NCBI GenBank assembly: GCA_035266865.1
Contig: DATFMR010000179.1
Coordinates: 1-25,869, forward strand
Length of the DNA stretch: 25,869 bases
From: JAKAGZ01 sp035266865
GTDB taxonomy: Bacteria > Bacteroidota > Ignavibacteria > Ignavibacteriales > Ignavibacteriaceae
Direction of reading: 5' to 3'
The translations under genes and the position numbers were made by a program. Under the pieces are notes generated by a model. It had not been told where the DNA came from, did no database searches, and saw only the letters and a list, made by a program, of their open reading frames with translations. Shown piece by piece: positions 17,174 to 24,984 of the stretch; position 1 is the first letter of the stretch, and the number at the start of each line of letters is the position of its first letter.

Positions 17174-18133
17174 TTATCCTTTTAAAGGCCTATTATTTGC
17201 ATATGAAGTAATAAAATCACCCCAGGTTAAATTATTCTGTCCGGGTTTATGATTTTTTGCTCTGTTCATTGCCATAATTGCTGCGTGCTCAACTATCCAC
17301 TCAAAATTAATTTCGCCGATTGAATTTAAATCAGCATCGGGAGCCGGGTTGCAAAAATCTATTGCATATGGCACCCCACTCCTGATTGCAAATTCGACTG
17401 TATTAAAATCATAGCCCAGGCCTTTGTTTAAAGTAAGTACACCTTCTTTTACCATATCCAGTAATTTTTTTGCGACTAACTTTTCTTCCTTAACATAACG
17501 AAGATGATGTGGTTGCCTGGGGTCGTACTGCATCATATGTACATCTTTTCTGTCAAGGCAGTAACATCTGAAATAATCATCAAAAATAATTTCTTCTTGC
17601 AGCATCATCACAAGCTGACCGGTTTCATTATATGTTTTGTAAAATTCATCTGCATTATTTAGTTTATAAACATTTTTCCATCCACCGCCGGCAAATGGCT
17701 TAAAATATGCTGGGAAACCAATGTATTCAAAAATTGATTCCCAGTCGAGGGGATAAGAAAGATTTCTAAATGAATTCTCTGTTGTATCAACCGGGTGCTG
17801 GTTTGACGGAAGTAAAACTGTTTTTGGAACGGAGATACCTAATTTCAGGGCCAGAGCATTGTTAAAAAATTTTTCATCTGCACTCCACCAGAAAGGATTA
17901 TTAATTACTGCAGTTCCTGTTAAAGCAGCATTTTTCAGAAATCCCCTGTAAAAAGGAACATCCTGTGAAATCCTGTCAATAATTACATCGTAGCCACATG
18001 GTTCACCCTGAACAACTTTATCAATTTTTACAAATTCAGCTACAATATTTTTTTCTTTTTTGTTGTTTATTCTGTCAACAAATGCTTGTGGAAATGTGTT
18101 TTCCTGTCCAAATAAAATTCCTATTCTTTTCAT
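17174..18133 (-). CDS. ATP-grasp ligase (RimK / D-Ala-D-Ala ligase-like)
   Basis: I chose ATG 18133, giving 319 residues, because AAAGGA lies 8 bases upstream and the protein then begins with the strand KRIGILFG. A longer frame to 18205 would overlap the esterase by 49 bases. The pre-ATP-grasp domain contains RISQDVPF and INNPFWWSADEKF (about 76-88), a common lead-in to ATP-grasp domains. The ATP-binding lysine is in YFKPFAGGGWKNVY. The metal-site end has NTVEFAI and IDFCNPAPDAD, the D-x-x-N form of the usual E-x-N motif. It is expected to activate a carboxylate with ATP and couple it to an amine. The substrate is unknown. It lies 23 bases after the esterase and 16 bases before the YbdK-type ligase. 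Confidence 0.88.
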   Translation of the reverse strand: MKRIGILFGQENTFPQAFVDRINNKKEKNIVAEFVKIDKVVQGEPCGYDVIIDRISQDVPFYRGFLKNAALTGTAVINNPFWWSADEKFFNNALALKLGISVPKTVLLPSNQHPVDTTENSFRNLSYPLDWESIFEYIGFPAYFKPFAGGGWKNVYKLNNADEFYKTYNETGQLVMMLQEEIIFDDYFRCYCLDRKDVHMMQYDPRQPHHLRYVKEEKLVAKKLLDMVKEGVLTLNKGLGYDFNTVEFAIRSGVPYAIDFCNPAPDADLNSIGEINFEWIVEHAAIMAMNRAKNHKPGQNNLTWGDFITSYANNRPLKG

Positions 18134-18156
18134 AAAATTATCCTTTAATTTCTCTT

Positions 18157-18879
18157 TCACCCATTTATTTTTTCTAAATATTGCGGGAACATCTCTTTCC
18201 ACCAATGCCAGTCATGTCCTACTCCCGTTCTGAGATCGAGCCAGTGTTCAATCCCTTTTTCATTTAAAATATTTGAAAGTTTTAAATTATCATCCTTGCA
18301 CATATCATTTTCACCAGTACCCAGAATAATTCCCATATGTTTCATCCTGTCCAAGTACCAGATATCATTTAGGTTAGGCATATAATCTACCGGATTATTA
18401 TAGTAACAATTGTCGTCGTAATATCCCATAATAAACTGCTTTATGTCAAAAGATCCACAAAGTGTAATTAGATAACTTATTTTATCAGGATGACGAAACG
18501 CTAAATTTGCCGCATGATATCCACCAAAACTGCATCCTGATACCCCTACTTTTCCCTTGCCTGTTTCATATTTTACAAATTCTATTACATCGTGTAAAAT
18601 TACATTCTCGTAACCGATATGAGTTTTCACCCTGTCTGCGGGATGAATTGAATAATTATACCAACTGTCCGCATCTATACTATCAGGGCAATAAATTTTT
18701 ATTTTTCCTGAATCAAGTAAATCCGCAACCGAATCAATTAAGCCAAAATCTTTTGCCTCATAATATCGTCCCCTGGAAGTTGGAAATAAAATAATCGGGA
18801 AACCACCGTGTCCGAAAACCAACAACTCAAATTCGCGGCTTAGGTATTCAGTAAACCATTTATGGTATTCTTCTTTCAC
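18157..18879 (-). CDS. Alpha/beta-hydrolase esterase, first gene of the amidoligase operon
   Basis: This 240-residue protein without a signal peptide has the alpha/beta-hydrolase nucleophile motif G-C-S117-F-G within VSGCSFGGYHAAN. A likely catalytic Asp192 is in GTGENDMC and His222 in GVGHDWHWW. It resembles small esterase-D/PHB-depolymerase-like esterases. The start is GTG at 18879 with a strong AGGAG 4 bases upstream. It stops with TGA. In this setting it could free an ester-protected substrate, remove a carrier, or have amidase/peptidase activity (inference). The protein sequence fixes only the hydrolase fold. Confidence 0.87.
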   Translation of the reverse strand: MKEEYHKWFTEYLSREFELLVFGHGGFPIILFPTSRGRYYEAKDFGLIDSVADLLDSGKIKIYCPDSIDADSWYNYSIHPADRVKTHIGYENVILHDVIEFVKYETGKGKVGVSGCSFGGYHAANLAFRHPDKISYLITLCGSFDIKQFIMGYYDDNCYYNNPVDYMPNLNDIWYLDRMKHMGIILGTGENDMCKDDNLKLSNILNEKGIEHWLDLRTGVGHDWHWWKEMFPQYLEKING

Positions 18880-18905
18880 ACAACTCCTAAGAAGTTAAAT
18901 AAAAA

Positions 18906-18955
18906 GTAATGGGAATAAAGAGATACGCAGGATTTGTGTTTATCTCTTAAATTAC
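18906..18955 (-). promoter_or_regulatory. Stem-loop in the leader of the esterase-amidoligase operon
   Basis: AAGAGATA at 18918-18925 pairs with TATCTCTT at 18941-18948 around a 15-base loop, and an outer GTAAT/ATTAC pair (18906-18910 and 18951-18955) extends it. It ends 27 bases before the GTG start and just before the AGGAG site. It could affect translation or early termination, or be a protein-binding site. No known riboswitch is recognised. Confidence 0.4.
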
Positions 18956-18973
18956 TGGCACATTAGAAGTCTA

Positions 18974-19001
18974 AATATATATAATTAAATAGTTTTTGCA
19001 A
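18974..19001 (-). promoter_or_regulatory. Possible promoter of the esterase-amidoligase operon
   Basis: On the - strand TTGCAA (19001-18996) and TATATT (18979-18974) are separated by 16 bases, a fair match to a sigma-70-type -35/-10 pair. A start about 7 bases further would give a leader of roughly 85-90 bases that contains the stem-loop. FCB promoters often deviate from this consensus, so this is tentative. The mutS promoter must lie in the remaining part of 18880-19111, where I see no clear motif. Confidence 0.3.
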
Positions 19002-19111
19002 TAGTCAGGCTACTTTAGAGCTATTTTCGACAATTATCTGGTTTTCTCTAATTGATATTCTTTGCTTATTGAGGTAATTTTAAATTTACTCAAAAATTTA
19101 ACTCTATATTT

Positions 19112-21730
19112 ATGCAGCAAACGCCTTTAATGGCTCAATACAGTAAGATTAAAGCGGCCAATCCTGATACAATTCTGCTTTTCAGGATGGGTGACTTTTT
19201 CGAGACATTTGAAGACGATGCGAAGATTGCTTCAAAAGTACTGGGGATTACCTTAACTAAAAGAGGATCGAGCGGAGCGGTTGAAGATGTTCCGCTGGCT
19301 GGTTTCCCGCATCACGCAATCGATACATATCTCCCTAAACTTGTCAGGGCAGGTTACAGAGTTGCAGTTTGCGAGCAGGTTGAAAATCCGAAATTTGCAA
19401 AGGGAATTGTTAAAAGAGAGGTAATTGAAGTAGTTACACCGGGAGTAAATTTTTCAGATAAGATTCTCGATCACAAAAAAAATAATTACCTGATGGCAGT
19501 CTGTATAAAGGAAGAAGTTGCCGGAATTTCTTTCTGTGATATTTCTACAGGCGAGTTTTATACTTACGAAGTTCCGCAAAATCATTTATCTCAGCAAATC
19601 GAATCTATTTCTCCTTCTGAAATTTTGATTCAGAAAAAGGATAAAGAATATTTTTCAAAATTAATTCAGAAAATCAATCCGTCAATAAGAATTACTAAAA
19701 TTGATGACTGGGTTTTTAATTTTGAATATGCAAAAGAGCTGCTGGTGATGCAATTTAAAACTGTGAACCTGAAAGGTTTTGGCATCGATCATTTTATGAC
19801 CGGGATTATTTCTGCCGGTGCTATTCTTAATTATTTGCAGGAAACACAAAAAGCAAACCTTTCTCATCTAAATAAAGTTTCTGCCTATAATCCATCCGAA
19901 TATATGACGCTGGATTATTCAACAAAAAGGAATCTTGAAATTACTTTTTCAATGCAGGATGGGGGCAGGGAAGGGTCACTCATTTCGATTCTTGACAAAA
20001 CTGAAACTGCAATGGGTGGAAGACTGTTGAAAAAATGGATTTCTGCTCCATTAATAAAATTAGATTTGATTTTAAAAAGACAGGAAAGTGTAGAAGAGCT
20101 TTTTAAAAATAAATCTCTCAGCAGCAAACTTATTTTGGAATTAAAAGAAATCGGTGATCTTGAAAGATTGATCTCTAAAGTCTGTACAGGCAGGGCAAAC
20201 CCGAGAGAAATTATAAATCTAAAATCTTCTCTCAAAAAGATTCCCGGAATAAAGGAATTATTAAAAAAGACAAAAGTAAAAACTTTACAGGCAATTGAAG
20301 ATGGACTTGATCCGCTGACTAATATCGTTGAAAAAATTGAAAAAGCAATTATTGATACACCACCACTGAGTATCTCTGATGGCGGAATTATAAAAAGCGG
20401 GTTCAGTGCAGAACTTGATGACTTGAGAGATATTTCACTACACGGGAAAGACTGGATTGCTAATTTCCAAAAAAATGAAAGAGAAAAATCTAATATTTCT
20501 TCGCTGAAAGTAAGTTTCAACAGGGTGTTTGGTTATTACATCGAAATTAGTAATGCACACAAAGATAAAGTCCCTGAGAATTATATACGCAAACAGACAC
20601 TGGTAAATTCTGAAAGATATATCACTCCTGAATTAAAGGCTTACGAAGATAAAATACTAAATGCCGAAGAAAAAATTTACGAGCTCGAATTACAGCTTTT
20701 TAATGAAGTAAGAATAATGGTAGGCGCCGAAGCGGAAAAAATTCAGGGAGATGCAAGACTGATTGCTATGCTCGACTGCTTTATCTCTTTTGCGGAGTGT
20801 GCTGTGCAATACAATTATGTTAAACCAGAATTGACCGAAGAAGATGAAATTGATATCATGGATGGACGACATCCGGTTGTTGAAAGAATTTTACCGCCGG
20901 GGGATAAATTTACGCCCAATTCCAGCAAACTAAATAATTCAACTGACCAGATTATTCTATTAACGGGACCAAATATGGCAGGTAAATCAGTTTACCTCAG
21001 GCAGGTCGGACTAATAATTCTGCTTGCCCAAATTGGATCTTTTGTTCCGGCAGAATCTGCTAAAATCGGACTGGTCGACAGAATATTTACAAGAGTTGGA
21101 GCAAGCGATAATATTTCAGCGGGTGAAAGTACATTCCTGGTCGAAATGCAGGAGGCAGCAAATATTATAAATAATGCGACATCAAAAAGTTTAATTCTAC
21201 TGGATGAAATAGGAAGAGGAACAAGCACATTTGATGGAATTTCAATTGCGTGGGCAATTACGGAATACCTGCACGAAAATCCGGAAATTTCTGCAAAAAC
21301 TTTGTTCGCTACTCATTACCACGAGTTAAATGAAATGTCTGAAATCTTTCCTAAAATTAAAAATTATAAAGTTGAAGTCCGTGAATACGAAGACAAAGTG
21401 ATATTTTTACATAAGGTTAGTTCAGGAAGGGCTGATCATAGTTACGGGATACAGGTTGCGCAGATGGCTGGTTTGCCTTTGTTTGTTACAAACAGGGCAA
21501 AGGAAATCCTGGAAAATCTTGAAGGAAAGGAATTAACTCCATACGAAATTAAAAAAGAAAAACTGAGCAAGCTTAAACAGGACGATGTAAATCAATTGAG
21601 ATTATTTGAAATTAAAGACGACAAGTTAAGAAATGAATTGAAGGATATTGAAATAAATAATCTCACGCCGATTGAAGCGCTAAATAAATTAAGTGAACTG
21701 AAAAAGAAAATGAAGGAATCAGAGAAATAA
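19112..21730 (+). CDS. mutS: DNA mismatch repair protein MutS
   Basis: MutS recognises mismatches and small loops and recruits MutL. The 872 residues have the mismatch-reading F-x-E motif (F29-F-E31 in GDFFETF), the connector, lever and clamp regions, and a complete ATPase: Walker A TGPNMAGKS near 617-625, DNISAGESTFLVEM, Walker B LILLDEIGRGTSTFDG and ATHYHEL. The length fits MutS1, and the lack of a Smr domain rules out MutS2. The N-terminus TPLMAQYSKIK is as expected and supports ATG 19112, although no Shine-Dalgarno site is visible. The gene is divergent from the esterase operon. Confidence 0.98.
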   Translation: MQQTPLMAQYSKIKAANPDTILLFRMGDFFETFEDDAKIASKVLGITLTKRGSSGAVEDVPLAGFPHHAIDTYLPKLVRAGYRVAVCEQVENPKFAKGIVKREVIEVVTPGVNFSDKILDHKKNNYLMAVCIKEEVAGISFCDISTGEFYTYEVPQNHLSQQIESISPSEILIQKKDKEYFSKLIQKINPSIRITKIDDWVFNFEYAKELLVMQFKTVNLKGFGIDHFMTGIISAGAILNYLQETQKANLSHLNKVSAYNPSEYMTLDYSTKRNLEITFSMQDGGREGSLISILDKTETAMGGRLLKKWISAPLIKLDLILKRQESVEELFKNKSLSSKLILELKEIGDLERLISKVCTGRANPREIINLKSSLKKIPGIKELLKKTKVKTLQAIEDGLDPLTNIVEKIEKAIIDTPPLSISDGGIIKSGFSAELDDLRDISLHGKDWIANFQKNEREKSNISSLKVSFNRVFGYYIEISNAHKDKVPENYIRKQTLVNSERYITPELKAYEDKILNAEEKIYELELQLFNEVRIMVGAEAEKIQGDARLIAMLDCFISFAECAVQYNYVKPELTEEDEIDIMDGRHPVVERILPPGDKFTPNSSKLNNSTDQIILLTGPNMAGKSVYLRQVGLIILLAQIGSFVPAESAKIGLVDRIFTRVGASDNISAGESTFLVEMQEAANIINNATSKSLILLDEIGRGTSTFDGISIAWAITEYLHENPEISAKTLFATHYHELNEMSEIFPKIKNYKVEVREYEDKVIFLHKVSSGRADHSYGIQVAQMAGLPLFVTNRAKEILENLEGKELTPYEIKKEKLSKLKQDDVNQLRLFEIKDDKLRNELKDIEINNLTPIEALNKLSELKKKMKESEK

Positions 21731-21779
21731 GGAGGAAGAATTAAGGAGATAGAAGTTAGGAAGGGAAATTATATGATTG

Positions 21780-21870
21780 ATTGTCATTCCCACGTAAGTG
21801 GGAATCTATTCTCACTAAGCGGATTCCCGCCTGCCTACCGGCTAAGGCAGGTTTTCACGGGAATGACAAT
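21780..21870. repeat. Palindromic intergenic repeat element (REP/MITE-like)
   Basis: A 91-base element lies between mutS and the DUF1684 gene. Its ends are a perfect 12-bp inverted repeat, ATTGTCATTCCC (21780-21791) and GGGAATGACAAT (21859-21870). Inside are a perfect 8-bp hairpin with a GTAA loop (21786-21793 with 21798-21805) and a 6-bp hairpin CCTGCC/GGCAGG (21830-21835 with 21846-21851). Its GC content is clearly above the surroundings. It matches in style the TGTCATTCCC-type dispersed palindromes of many bacterial genomes. A second small palindrome, TGACAA/TTGTCA, overlaps the right end. Confidence 0.75.
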
Positions 21871-21915
21871 TTTGTCAAAACTAAAATGTGAAACAATTAT
21901 TAATGGATAGTAAGA

Positions 21916-22536
21916 ATGAATAATAAGATTATAATATTATTGATGATGATATTGTCTGTGACATTATTTTCATGCGGGAATAATTATTCTCCAGACCAGA
22001 AAAAATACATCGGGGAAATAGAAAAAGTAAGAGCAGAAAAAAATGATTTTATGAAGAACAATCTTTCTTCACCTTTCAACCAGGATACGGAAGCTGAATT
22101 TCATCCTTTAAAATATTACGATGTAAACCCAAATTTTATTTTTAAAAGTAAGATTTTCCCTTTTGCAGAAAAAGATACTGTAAAAGTAATGGGAACAAAA
22201 GGCGAGGAAAGGCAGGCTGTAAAATACGGCTATGTTAAATTTGATTATAAGGGTAATGAATATAAAATAAATGTTTATAAAGGCTGGACAAAAAGCGGCG
22301 AGGAATATTATTCAATCTGGTTTACTGATGAAACAACGGGAAAGGAAACGTACAACGTCGGGCGGTACCTGGATTTTGAGTTAAAAGCTGATCCGGATTA
22401 TATTTATACGATAGATTTTAATTTAGCCTATAATCCATATTGTGCTTACAGCGCAAAATTTTCCTGTGCAGTTCCAACAAAAGAAGATTATATTGCACTT
22501 GCTATTGAAGCAGGTGAAAAGAAATTTCATAATTAA
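21916..22536 (+). CDS. DUF1684 family lipoprotein
   Basis: This 206-residue protein has a lipoprotein signal (hydrophobic 5-17, lipobox LFSC with Cys20). The mature part fits DUF1684: an early EIEKVRAEKNDFMKNN segment, then SPF, and a C-terminal YTIDFNLAYNPYCAYS followed by FSCAVP and AIEAGEKKF, which is the hallmark of the family. The biochemical role of DUF1684 is unknown. The conserved Cys and Tyr residues of the NPYCAYS region are intact. No strong Shine-Dalgarno site is visible. It lies 21 bases before aroF on the same strand. Confidence 0.92.
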   Translation: MNNKIIILLMMILSVTLFSCGNNYSPDQKKYIGEIEKVRAEKNDFMKNNLSSPFNQDTEAEFHPLKYYDVNPNFIFKSKIFPFAEKDTVKVMGTKGEERQAVKYGYVKFDYKGNEYKINVYKGWTKSGEEYYSIWFTDETTGKETYNVGRYLDFELKADPDYIYTIDFNLAYNPYCAYSAKFSCAVPTKEDYIALAIEAGEKKFHN

Positions 22537-22557
22537 TTTATTTTTACGGAGATAATT

Positions 22558-23571
22558 GTGGTAGTAGTACTCGAAAAAAATGTAACTCAAGAACAATTAG
22601 AAAATATTATAAAACATCTTGAAGATTATAATTTTTCTGTTCACAAATCAACCGGCGAAGAACAGATAGTGCTTGGTGCCATCGGTGTGCAGCCCAATTT
22701 TGACACAAGAAAAATTAAAGTCCTTGACGGAGTTGCCGATGCTTTCAGGATAACTGAGCCATTTAAATTAGCGAGCAGAAGCTTTAAAAAAGAAAACACG
22801 GAAATAAAAATTAAAGATGTTCTAATCGGCGGAAATCAGGTGGTTATGATGGCAGGTCCCTGTTCTGTTGAAAACGAAGATCAGATTTTCAGCATAGCAG
22901 AAATTGTTTCAAAAGCAGGAGCTAAAATTTTAAGAGGCGGTGCATTCAAACCGCGTACGTCACCTTATTCTTTCCAGGGAATGGGAGAAGAAGGATTAAA
23001 ATTAATGAGAAAGGCTGCCGATAAATATAATCTGCTTGTAATTACAGAAGTGATGGAATTGAGTAATATTGAATTGATAGAAGAATATGCAGATATATTC
23101 CAGGTTGGTGCGAGGAATATGCATAACTTTCCGCTGCTCCGTGATCTCGGCAAAACTAAAAAACCAATTATGCTAAAAAGAGGTTTGTCCGCAACAGTTG
23201 AAGATCTTTTGATGTCTGCAGAATATATACTCTCCAGTGGTAATAAAGAAGTTATTTTATGCGAAAGGGGAATACGGACTTTTGAAACCTACACAAGAAA
23301 CACTTTCGATCTTTCCGCAATTCCTGTAATTCACAAAAGAAGTCATTTGCCGATTATTGCCGATCCTTCCCACGCAACGGGATTGAGAGACAAAGTGCTT
23401 CCAATGGCACGCGCTGCTGTTGCAGCAGGCGCAGACGGACTAATGGTTGAAGTTCACAATAACCCTGAAAAAGCATTATCAGACGGACCGCAGGCACTGC
23501 TTCCCGACCAATTTGCTGAATTAATGATACAGGTTAAAGCAATTGCTGAAGTTATTGGAAGGAAGATGTAA
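22558..23571 (+). CDS. aroF: 3-deoxy-7-phosphoheptulonate (DAHP) synthase
   Basis: It condenses phosphoenolpyruvate and erythrose 4-phosphate, the first committed step to aromatic amino acids. The 337 residues have an N-terminal ferredoxin-like regulatory domain (about 1-70) and a TIM barrel, the architecture of the Thermotoga enzyme. The expected metal ligands fall at the same positions: Cys102 in GPCSVE, His272 in DPSHATG, Glu298 in MVEVH and Asp309 in LSDGPQAL. KPRTSPYSFQG and VGARNMHN are conserved. The N-terminal domain predicts feedback control by tyrosine or phenylalanine. The start is GTG 22558 with GGAG about 7 bases upstream. TyrA lies 1.4 kb downstream. Confidence 0.97.
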   Translation: MVVVLEKNVTQEQLENIIKHLEDYNFSVHKSTGEEQIVLGAIGVQPNFDTRKIKVLDGVADAFRITEPFKLASRSFKKENTEIKIKDVLIGGNQVVMMAGPCSVENEDQIFSIAEIVSKAGAKILRGGAFKPRTSPYSFQGMGEEGLKLMRKAADKYNLLVITEVMELSNIELIEEYADIFQVGARNMHNFPLLRDLGKTKKPIMLKRGLSATVEDLLMSAEYILSSGNKEVILCERGIRTFETYTRNTFDLSAIPVIHKRSHLPIIADPSHATGLRDKVLPMARAAVAAGADGLMVEVHNNPEKALSDGPQALLPDQFAELMIQVKAIAEVIGRKM

Positions 23572-23590
23572 ATAATAATTTAATTTTGTA

Positions 23591-23613
23591 GGGGAGGGTC
23601 TCAGACCTTCCCC
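23591..23613 (+). terminator. Strong GC-rich hairpin after aroF
   Basis: GGGGAGGGTCT (23591-23601) pairs with AGACCTTCCCC (23603-23613), 11 pairs including one G:T, with a very tight centre. It lies 20 bases after the aroF stop and could end its transcript, but no T-run follows. The sequence also has the style of a dispersed GC-rich repeat, and a partial CCTCCCCTG copy lies near 23642. Confidence 0.45.
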
Positions 23614-23678
23614 TGCGTCGTAATAAAATATTTCATTGTTGCCTCCCCTGATTTTAAGTAATATTATGTTAAATACAA

Positions 23679-24068
23679 TTACAATACGAGTTTATATTCA
23701 ACGACACCTATCGTGGTTGTGTCAATTGGTGTATAAATTGTTAAGGAATCTTTATAGCTAATTGAGGGTGTTGCATTGCCCTTTAGTTCCCCTCCATAAA
23801 GGTTCAATTTTATAAACCCGGTATCCTGTACCGGGTAAATATTAAATACGATCGTGCCGTTACCACTATCTTCTAAATCAAATAATACATAAGGATATAT
23901 TGTTGTTGAATCAAAATAAGTATTATCGATTTTTAGACTGTCTAAATTGGTTTCGACAGTTAATTGTCTTCTGTAGGTAGTTCCCTCGCTCCCGGGGTCA
24001 GTACCCAGGCCGCAACCGTAATAATAAATTATTGTAAATAAGGAAAGCAGGAATATTGATTCTTTCAT
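23679..24068 (-). CDS. Small lipoprotein of unknown function
   Basis: I chose ATG 24068 (129 residues) over the upstream in-frame ATG at 24095 because the protein then starts with a normal signal peptide, MKESIFLLSLF, and an AGGA lies 9 bases upstream. A lipobox-like YYGC puts the lipidated Cys at residue 19. The mature part is rich in Ser, Thr and Asp and in beta-strand, with a GNGTIVFNIYP segment and a final GVVEYKLVL, suggesting a small beta-sandwich. No family is recognised. It lies 41 bases downstream of the broken outer-membrane protein gene on the same strand and may be its partner. Confidence 0.65.
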   Translation of the reverse strand: MKESIFLLSLFTIIYYYGCGLGTDPGSEGTTYRRQLTVETNLDSLKIDNTYFDSTTIYPYVLFDLEDSGNGTIVFNIYPVQDTGFIKLNLYGGELKGNATPSISYKDSLTIYTPIDTTTIGVVEYKLVL

Positions 24069-24109
24069 ATTGGTGTGTCCTATTTGATAGAACATATTTT
24101 TATTATTAT

Positions 24110-24661
24110 TTAATTTATCACAAAGCTAATACCAACATCGATATTAGGATTGAATTTAACTGACAAAGAATTATCACCGGTATTTTTACTAAAACGAATT
24201 GCTGGTCCAATCCTAATAAAAGTTTGAAGTCCGTTATCTTTAAATGTTAAATATCCTATGGTTGGCGATATATAGTAATTATCTTTTAACGGTGCATATA
24301 TATATTGGCTTCTAACTGCTAAAAAGCTAATAACAAAGTTGGAATTTTGTTTATGCCAATTAATTCAAAATCCATATCTCTTTTCTCCATCCGACGCACC
24401 AATAAAATTTGCCAGGTCATAGCCATAGAAAAATTCGATGGAAAAATTTCTTAATATTTGAGTCCTAATTCCAACCTTGCCGCCATTAACTAAAGCTGCA
24501 CCTATATGTATGTCAAATCGGGGAAGTTTGTAAAAAGTATTATCAATCGAAGTTGAGTCAGCCATACTTCTTATTGAAGCAGAGTTTGAGAAAAAGGGTT
24601 GCTGTGAATATGAAGTTAGGCTAAACTGTATAATTATAAATAGAGCCATAAAAAATTTCAT
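24110..24661 (-). pseudogene. Small outer-membrane beta-barrel protein gene interrupted by one in-frame TGA
   Basis: The frame starts at ATG 24661 with a signal peptide (MKFFMALFIIIQF, cleavage expected after SYS). It continues with strand-rich sequence (FDIHIGAALVNGGKVGI, FSIEFFYGYD) and meets TGA at 24367-24365 after 98 residues. Reading past it in the same frame gives 84 more residues without a stop, in typical barrel style (YYISPTIGYLTF, TFIRIGPAIRFS), ending in GISFVIN at TAA 24112-24110. The terminal aromatic strand is what outer-membrane barrels need for insertion. So a single nonsense change seems to have broken a gene of 182 residues plus one lost codon. UGA is a normal stop elsewhere in the window, so recoding is unlikely. 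A base-call error is also possible. Confidence 0.72.
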
Positions 24662-24984
24662 TAGTTTCCAATTATTATAAAAATGATATAATAGTCATTT
24701 AGAATATTTGTAAATAGCTTAAGATATGTTCCCCATTTTAGTGCCTATTTCTAAAACAGAAATAACTTAACAGAAAATAGTCTAGTTGTCAATATAGGAA
24801 TTCCTATATTTTTCTTCGCACACTATTAGTTTTTACGCTGTTTTACAGAACCAACATAAAATTTATATTTCGGCTGTATATCTTTGATCCCTGAAAGAGA
24901 TAAGCAATTATTGCATATTTACTTTATAGATTAATTTGTATTTTTTTGTTGTTGTAATAATTTAATCTAATTTGAAACGAAGGG
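24662..24984. other. 323-base intergenic region between the broken barrel gene and tyrA
   Basis: This is an AT-rich divergent region with no gene that I can see on either strand. It should carry the promoters of the barrel gene (-) and of prephenate dehydrogenase (+). The one clear structure is a perfect 20-bp palindrome at 24791-24810, listed separately. An AAGGG sequence before ATG 24985 looks like the Shine-Dalgarno site of tyrA, although its spacing is very short. Confidence 0.5.
24791..24810. promoter_or_regulatory. Perfect 20-bp palindrome centred on GGAATTCC
   Basis: Every base from 24791 to 24810 pairs with its mirror (left half AATATAGGAA). It is followed on the + strand by TTTCTTC, so the T-run reads TTTTT. 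It could be a dimeric repressor operator for the divergent genes or an AT-rich hairpin terminator. No upstream + gene needs a terminator there, which makes an operator somewhat more likely. Confidence 0.4.

Noticed and set aside
18134..18205. Upstream extension of the ATP-grasp gene (24 extra residues from an ATG at 18205).
   Set aside because: It would overlap the esterase by 49 bases. The ATG at 18133 has a good AAAGGA site and begins with the first fold strand.
14032..18879. The operon as part of the Anbu or alpha-E/transglutaminase peptide-processing system.
   Set aside because: No proteasome-like subunit, alpha-E domain or transglutaminase-like gene is present; only the general ATP-grasp theme is shared.
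19915..20520. 201-codon open frame on the - strand inside mutS.
   Set aside because: It is antisense to a conserved part of MutS and has no domain or ribosome site.
24365..24367. In-frame TGA read as selenocysteine or a reassigned codon.
   Set aside because: Two genes in the window end with TGA, the protein is an ordinary barrel without a redox site, and no selenocysteine-insertion hairpin was noticed just after the codon.
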